This document shows, piece after piece, positions 58,825 to 64,000 of a stretch of 64,000 nt of DNA. Made by a program: the position numbers and the translations under genes. The notes below the pieces were generated by a model. The model did no database searches and was not told where the DNA came from. It saw nothing but the letters and a program-made list of their open reading frames with translations. Origin of the DNA: Telopea speciosissima. Its lineage: Eukaryota; Streptophyta; Magnoliopsida; Proteales; Proteaceae. Every line of letters starts with the position of its first letter. Within the stretch, counting starts at the first letter, position 1. Where the stretch lies: contig NC_057922.1 in NCBI RefSeq assembly GCF_018873765.1, forward strand, positions 13,653,563 through 13,717,562, given 5' to 3'.

Positions 58825-58980
58825 AACCTCTGTGGGAGAGCATGTGCATTGTGTCGAGACATAAAAGGAGCAAAATGACCACCTCACCCCCAAGAAAGAC
58901 CAAAATGTCTGCCCCTGTGGCCCCCGCACACGCAAAGACCACTCTCCCCCTTAGAGAACTCTCTCCCATAAAAAAAGTTA
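58825..58980. repeat. MITE-like foldback
   Basis: TGGGAGAGCATGTGCA at the left and GAGAACTCTCTCCCA at the right are partly complementary. The interior has CACCCCCAAGAAAGACC and CGCACACGC words like other short MITEs here. Confidence 0.45.
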
Positions 58981-59877
58981 TATCCAATTGTTGGTTGAAC
59001 TATTAGTTGATACCCAAACCATTAAGATCTTAAAAATGGGTGGAGTGGTGCACTGCTTGTCATTTTAAGAATAAAAAGGGTCAATGTGCAACCCTACGTG
59101 CATAGAGGGTTGCTGACGGTGCTGAGATTCATAAACGTGCAACGGAATAAAAATAAATAAAGGGGCAATTTGTAATTATGTTCTACGTTCATCCGTTTAG
59201 ATATCTATAATTGTGTAGATAAAAATTAATTTTGATGAAGTTTGTGAGGGGCATGTAGAAAAAACAAAGCCCTTTTTTATAACATTATTTTCTTCTCTCT
59301 TTGGGGAAGGCAAAAACCCCAGGGAGAAGATTAGCATTAACAAAAAAAAGCTTTATTCTCCAAAAGAATATTCGATTTGGATATTCCAACATTCCCAAAC
59401 AAAAGCACAGAACTAAAAACAAAGATGAAAGCTCATTCGGGTTATCAAATTTTTGGGCCACAAATCGACTCTGACATAGTCCAGTTACAAATCAGACAGA
59501 TAGATGGCCCAGTTCGTTGGAATTTGGGATGGTCTGAAACGAATTTGAACCGTATTGTGGATAGCCAAACAGAAGAAATAAAGTTAGAAAGAGGGCTAGA
59601 ATTCAGACTGGGCTATGTAGTCGGGTCAAAAACTGCCCGACTTAATTGGGTGGCCCGTTACTTCATAAATTTAATTTAGATAGTGGGACCCATCGATGCA
59701 CTTACATACCTTTTCTCTGGTAGAAAAGTCAAATGGTACATCAATTCTTCATTCGCTAAGGACTTTTTTCTTTCAATGTTTGATTTTACTGCCTATTCTT
59801 CCTATGTTCTCATTTCATTAAACCTGAAATTTGTCCTTAGATCACCCCCACCCTTAGCTTAGCTGGGTATCCTAGAC
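58981..59877. other. Intergenic DNA; no gene seen
   Basis: The 100-aa frame at 59377-59679 has no recognisable domain. Confidence 0.45.
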
Positions 59878-60055
59878 AACTGTTTTAAGAATCGGTATCG
59901 GGTATGGGAGATATCGATCCAATGCTGATCCAAATCGGGTCGTATCAGATTGATTTGTCCATGGTTTTCAATAAAAACCATTTTTACCATTTTATCCTTG
60001 GTCTGAATTCCATTGATGCAAGATCGTTCTAGATTTCCGAATCCTATCACTGACC
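59878..60055. repeat. Dispersed repeat with ATCGGTAT words, copy 3
   Basis: AGAATCGGTATCGGGTATGG, GATATCGATCCAATGCTGATCC.. (shared words) and TTTTATCCTTGGTCTGAATTCC-like text. Confidence 0.45.
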
Positions 60056-60063
60056 ACTAATAT

Positions 60064-60200
60064 TGATATGTGCATAAGAGGACTCGATCTAATGTATGGA
60101 CACTAGATTGGGCCAGCCTAGTACGTGATATGTTAAAAGGGTTTGATTTAATGTGTTCCATCAATTCTGAAGCTCTTGGCGTATCGATTAAGTACGATTT
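60064..60200 (+). repeat. LTR-end-like repeat, copy 1
   Basis: GACTCGATCTAATGTATG, GATATGTTAAAAGGG, TTTGATTTAATGTG and TTCCATCA match in order the stretch 62514-62640. A SINE-like minus-strand B-box text follows at 60240-60350 (GACTTGAACTCAAGACCTCC). Confidence 0.5.
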
Positions 60201-61948
60201 ATCTGTCACGCAGAAACCATTTTGTTTTTTTGATAGGTAAAGGGGGATGTAGGATGTGAACCAAGAGACTTGAACTCAAGACCTCCTGATAGCAATGGAC
60301 CTTTACGCACTACTGGCTACCAAGTGTGCTATACACTTGACCACATCATGCAGAAACTTGGAGTAAAGTGGAACAAGTTGAAAAGGACAACCTAGTGTCA
60401 AAATGAGAGAGGCACATGAGTTGTCATCACTGGACCACCATCGTATGCCCAAATAGGCAAATACATCTCTACAAACCCATTTAAAAGTGCAGCTTGGAAA
60501 TTAAGAAAAGGAGACGGGGTGAAAGTAATGAAAACAAGCAAGCAATTTTAAATTCAAATGTGAGTTTCAAAAAATAAAAAAAAATAAAAAAAAAGAAAAT
60601 CGAAATCAAGTTTTGAAATCTTATGGATTATATTGTATGATGTGATTGGAATCCCCATGAGTTGAAAAAACAAAAACTATCTTTAATCATTTACTATATC
60701 TATTATGTATGAGGTTAGGATAAGGAAAGTGTACCAATTACCCTTGTTTTTTAAGGGTCCTACCTACCTAAGGGTTTCTTGTACCCATGTGACTAACTTA
60801 ATAACTTTTGCCACAATCACAGGCTACACTTTCAACACTCACATGTGATGTTACCCTTCAAACTTGCATAATGTGGAGGAAGCTTCACAATAACTTCAAT
60901 ATATGTGAAGATCAAATAAAGTGGTGATTTCCTAATATGGGACCCATTTTCCTATTTTCTAGGTCAATCAATTTCTCCTACAAGGTTGGTTGTTTATTTT
61001 TTGTTTTTAATGCAAAACCCCCCCCCCCCCCCCCCACCCACAGAGGGGGTTGAAATTTTAGGAAACAATTTATTACAATAGACGCAAGAGATTCCAGACA
61101 AGAGTTCTCCTACTAACCGGACTCGGGAAAAGAAAGGACTCATTTAGCAATAAGTAGATTTCTCATAAGGTGGCTTGATGTATTCAAGAATGTAGGCTCT
61201 AACTCATAACAACAACCAATTTGTTATTTAGGTCATTATAATACACAAATTATATCCATGTTTAGAGATATAAAGGGATCGAATAACAATCAAATATAGC
61301 ACTATTTGCATTTACATCCAATTAACTTTTGAATGGGTTCAAATAGTTTTTGGAACCGATTTTTTGATATAGATGACTCTAAACGGATACAAACGTGAGT
61401 CGGATATAGATTTTCGACTGTCCATTTACATCCATAACTGCTTGCGTTGTGCGGAGGAGAACTGGAGAATATGAAAACTTGATTATTGTTGATGTTGAAG
61501 GTACTATACACTAGGATTGATGTTGAAGGGTTCTATTACAAATTACATAGATGTCCTCATGATTTTTTTTTCCACGCGAATAGGTACCGTTCTTTCTCCC
61601 TATAAAATATTATTTATAGTACTATGTAATCATATTTTTGTAATCGGATCGGCAATATTGCTTCCGAACGGATTTAGTTTCCTGATATCGAATTTTTGAA
61701 TACAAATTCTCCTAAACTGATAGGAACACAAATCAAATACGGAATTTCAACTATCCATTTACATCCTTATTTGTATCCCAACGGTTTAGTGGTAAACCTG
61801 AGTTCTAAAGCCATTTTAGATTATGGATGAATATTAGTCATAACTTTGTGGTTTATCCCCAACTGAAATTTATGGAGATCTAGGGAGATTGGGATAAAAT
61901 TCAATGCCCAAATTAAGAGGGCTAGTGCTCAGTGATACATATTCATTA
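60201..61948. other. Intergenic DNA; no gene seen
   Basis: AT-rich, with a C18 run at 61018-61035. Nothing coding recognised. Confidence 0.45.
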
Positions 61949-62200
61949 AACTCAAAAAGGTTAACTAACCTTTCAAGCCACGGAATGCAAATAAACACAA
62001 ACACATACACCCCACCCACCCGATGTGGGACTAAAGCCCCACCGCAGGGGGAGGGGGGCAAGCCATATCTTTTTTAGGTCAAGTGCACAAGCCAACTCAA
62101 AAAGATTAACCAACCTTTTAAACTGCACAGTGCAAATAAAAACAAACACACACACCCCACCCCACCCGATGTGGAACTAAAGCCCCACCGCGGGGGGGGG
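61949..62200 (+). repeat. Tandem duplication, ~145-bp unit
   Basis: AACTCAAAAAGGTTAACTAA, GCAAATAAACACAAACACA, CACCCGATGTGGGACTAAAG and CCCCACCGC recur with small changes at 61949-62053 and 62092-62200. Both end in a G-run. Confidence 0.85.
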
Positions 62201-62513
62201 GGTATTCATTAGTTTGAGAGTTTGGTTTAGTAGCACTATACGAATCAAACGGTTGATGCTTTTTTGAAAGAAAAAAATTTCAGTTATCTGGTCTGATATT
62301 AAAATTGGTCAGATTGTTAATTTCTTGGACAAAACGATCCATCCAATCCATTGCCTGGTCCAATTTTTAAAACATCAATAGCATATCCCTACCAATCCAA
62401 ATCAAAATCAAGTTAGGCTTAAATCACGCAGACAAAACTACATTGTCTTACCAAACCATCCTAGCTATGGTTGGAAGTTGCCACTAGTAACGGTTATAGC
62501 CAAGGTTTTTGTT

Positions 62514-62656
62514 ATGTATCTAATGAGGCTCGATCTAGCATATGAGCGCTAAATTGTCTAGTATTAGATAGGTTAAAGGGCTTGATTTAACACCTTCCAT
62601 CAGATTTTGAACTTTCGATGTATCAATTTAGTATCTAACATTTGGTATCAGAAGCA
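62514..62656 (+). repeat. LTR 3' end with primer-binding-site-like sequence
   Basis: Ends TATCTAACA followed by TTTGGTATCAGAAGC, close to the tRNA-Met primer site (TGGTATCAGAGC) that follows a 5' LTR. No gag follows, so this is a remnant. Confidence 0.5.
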
Positions 62657-62690
62657 ACTTTCACGTCACGAGTTCAAGCTACCAGCTGCT

Positions 62691-62882
62691 ATTGCAATTT
62701 GGATTCTTTACTGCCGAGCTGCCCGGCAGGATCGTGCTGCCCAGACACGATGTTGCGTGCAATGTCTGCCATACCCTTGCCCAAACGCCTTGCCCGAGTG
62801 GGGGTAAGGCGGTCATTACGCACAACATCGTGTTTAGGCAGCACGATCCTACCGGGCCCGGGCAACTCGGCAGTAGAGGATT
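62691..62882. repeat. Long-armed palindromic MITE, ~190 bp
   Basis: CTGCCGAGCTGCCCGGCAGG, ATCGTGCTGCC and GACACGATGTTG pair with CAACATCGTG, GGCAGCACGAT and CCGGGCAACTCGGCAG. The arms are ~55 bp with few mismatches. Open frames on both strands here are symmetric by-products. Confidence 0.85.
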
Positions 62883-63029
62883 TGGATCCCTGTTATTAGG
62901 CACTGGGAAGAAACCAGGACTACCTAGAAGAGGGCTCGATTTAACTTTTTAGGGTTGATGAACCAAACGGTCTGACCATAATCAGGCCGATTCGGGTAGT
63001 TTGATGAGTCTGGTCAAGATTTGCACCTC

Positions 63030-63485
63030 AAGGCTCCATGGGTCTAAGGAGGGAGAGAGAGAGACAGAGAGAGAGGAACTTTACCAAACCAAAGATCTCA
63101 AATTCAACCATTTCAATGTCCGTGTGATGGGGAGAAAGCCAAAGACGTTTTGAGTTCGATCGTAGAGGAAAAACTCTTCATACCATCACCATCACATGGG
63201 AGAAGAGCCACCTCCACCGTTACACTACTTTTCTTCCACGCACTTCTCCTCTTACTCTTCCGAAACAATCACTTCTCTTTCAGAGGCGTTTTAATTGCTT
63301 CTATTCTCCCCTCTTTTGGCCTTCACTTCAATCCTTTTTAGTCTTTCAGAGCAGCATTCATCTGGGTTCCGTTCTTCCTTTCTCTTCTCCTCTTTTTTGT
63401 TTTTTGATCTTGGTGCCTTTTATTCTGTTCTGCCATATCTTTTTTTTTTTTTTTTTTAAAGTTTCGTGGGTCTCTTTGGAGATCT
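63030..63485 (+). promoter_or_regulatory. Proximal promoter/5' leader of the transporter gene
   Basis: A GA-rich block (63050-63075), then a CT-rich, T-run-containing leader up to the start codon. Exact transcription start not determined. Confidence 0.45.
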
Positions 63486-63596
63486 ATGGAGGAGAATCGG
63501 TTGTTTCAATGGAGCGTGTTTCGAGCTATTCTCGCCATTCTTCAGTGGTGGGGCTTCAATGTTACAGTGATTATCATGAACAAATGGATCTTTCAG
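63486..63596 (+). CDS. Nucleotide-sugar (UDP-galactose type) transporter, first coding exon (partial)
   Basis: 37 codons from ATG 63486 to donor CAG|GTATGC in phase 0. It encodes MEENRLFQWSVFRAILAILQ followed by WWGFNVTVIIMNKWIFQ. This is the N-terminus and first membrane helix of the plant NST-KT/triose-phosphate-translocator family; the WWGFNV and MNKWIFQ motifs are close to the Arabidopsis UDP-galactose transporter group (At1g77610-like). Such proteins exchange UDP-sugars for UMP across Golgi membranes. The gene continues beyond the window; 63597-64000 is intron 1. The choice among close paralogues is not possible from this exon. Confidence 0.88.
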
Positions 63597-64000
63597 GTAT
63601 GCATCTGGTTTTGAGATTGCATAGTCTGCAACTTTTTATATTTCTCTTCAATTTTAATTTTATTTGAGTAATGTTTTAATTTTTAATCTGATGGCCAATT
63701 TTGGATTTTCTAATGTTTTTAATTGTCGGAAAATCCTGCGCCACACTTTCTTCTCTTTTGTTGCTTATTCGGTGTTTTGTGGTGCTCATGTTTTTTGAGT
63801 AGGAAATGGGCAGTATCAGCCTTAGAAGTAGTTTTCACAATTGTTGTACTCATTATACTTTGTCAGATTTCCCCCCTCTCCCTTTTGTTTTTTGGACTTT
63901 GTCCGGAATTCAAGAATTCAATTTACTTTGTTGATAATTAAGAACTAAACCTAATTCAATACCTTACCCAGATTCAAATACATGTAGCTCTAGACCTTTG
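63597..64000 (+). other. Start of intron 1 of the transporter gene
   Basis: T-rich intron sequence with no exon recognised before the window end. The short plus-strand frames here are chance. Confidence 0.7.

Noticed and set aside
58704..59006. 100-aa frame at 58704 and the frames near 57903-58235
   Set aside because: They span repeat and MITE-like sequence, have no domain, and are open on both strands.
62607..62952. Several 66-86-aa frames on both strands
   Set aside because: Symmetric by-products of the palindromic MITE 62691-62882.

Overview
This window looks like nuclear DNA from a flowering plant with a fairly TE-rich genome. The evidence is canonical GT..AG introns, a MIR166 locus, plant-type genes, AT-rich intergenic DNA full of microsatellites, and plant families of LTR retrotransposons, LINEs, SINEs, hAT, PIF/Harbinger and Mutator-like elements. 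I cannot name the species from sequence alone.

Four protein-coding loci and one microRNA locus are supported. (1) 2715-2994 (+): the terminal exon of a phosphatidylinositol-4-phosphate 5-kinase. The rest of that gene would lie left of the window. (2) 16422-16730 (+): two MIR166 hairpins in tandem, with a TATA box just upstream. (3) 24023-45023 (+): a complete LisH + SRP40_C nucleolar protein (Nopp140/NOLC1 type) of seven coding exons, about 511 aa, spread over 21 kb because introns 1, 2 and 4 have filled with transposons. (4) 47700-47969 (-): an intronless small membrane protein with a Gly/Cys-rich tail. (5) 63486-63596 (+): the first coding exon of a nucleotide-sugar (UDP-galactose type) transporter that runs off the right edge.

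Layout: 1-1163 is an LTR-like repeat with an inverted relative at 29564-30715. 3-13 kb is intergenic, with MITEs and a GC-rich low-copy island at 10.0-10.9 kb. 13.1-15.05 kb is a TIR element abutting a 174-bp tandem array. 15.7-18.5 kb is the MIR166 region. 18.6-20.66 kb is a 1.06-kb tandem duplication that includes an Au-like SINE. 23.8-45 kb is the Nopp140-like gene. Its intron 1 holds a decayed Ty3/Gypsy element (minus strand) split by two PIF-like MITEs (one itself split by a hAT element) and by a solo LTR, plus a LINE tail and a SINE. Its intron 2 holds a 5'-truncated L1-type LINE with target-site duplications and a nested hAT. Its intron 4 holds a MULE and another hAT. 45-50.3 kb has foldback MITEs around the small membrane-protein gene. 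50339-56217 is a full-length but decayed Ty1/Copia element (minus strand) with both LTRs and a perfect 5-bp target duplication. 56.2-63.1 kb is mostly repeat debris.

The genes are functionally unrelated (phosphoinositide signalling, HD-ZIP III regulation by miR166, nucleolar ribosome/snoRNP biogenesis, Golgi transport), as is usual for plant chromosomes. The most striking items are the tandem MIR166 cluster and the TE-inflated Nopp140-like gene, which can still be assembled phase-consistently from two tiny exons (65 and 44 nt).
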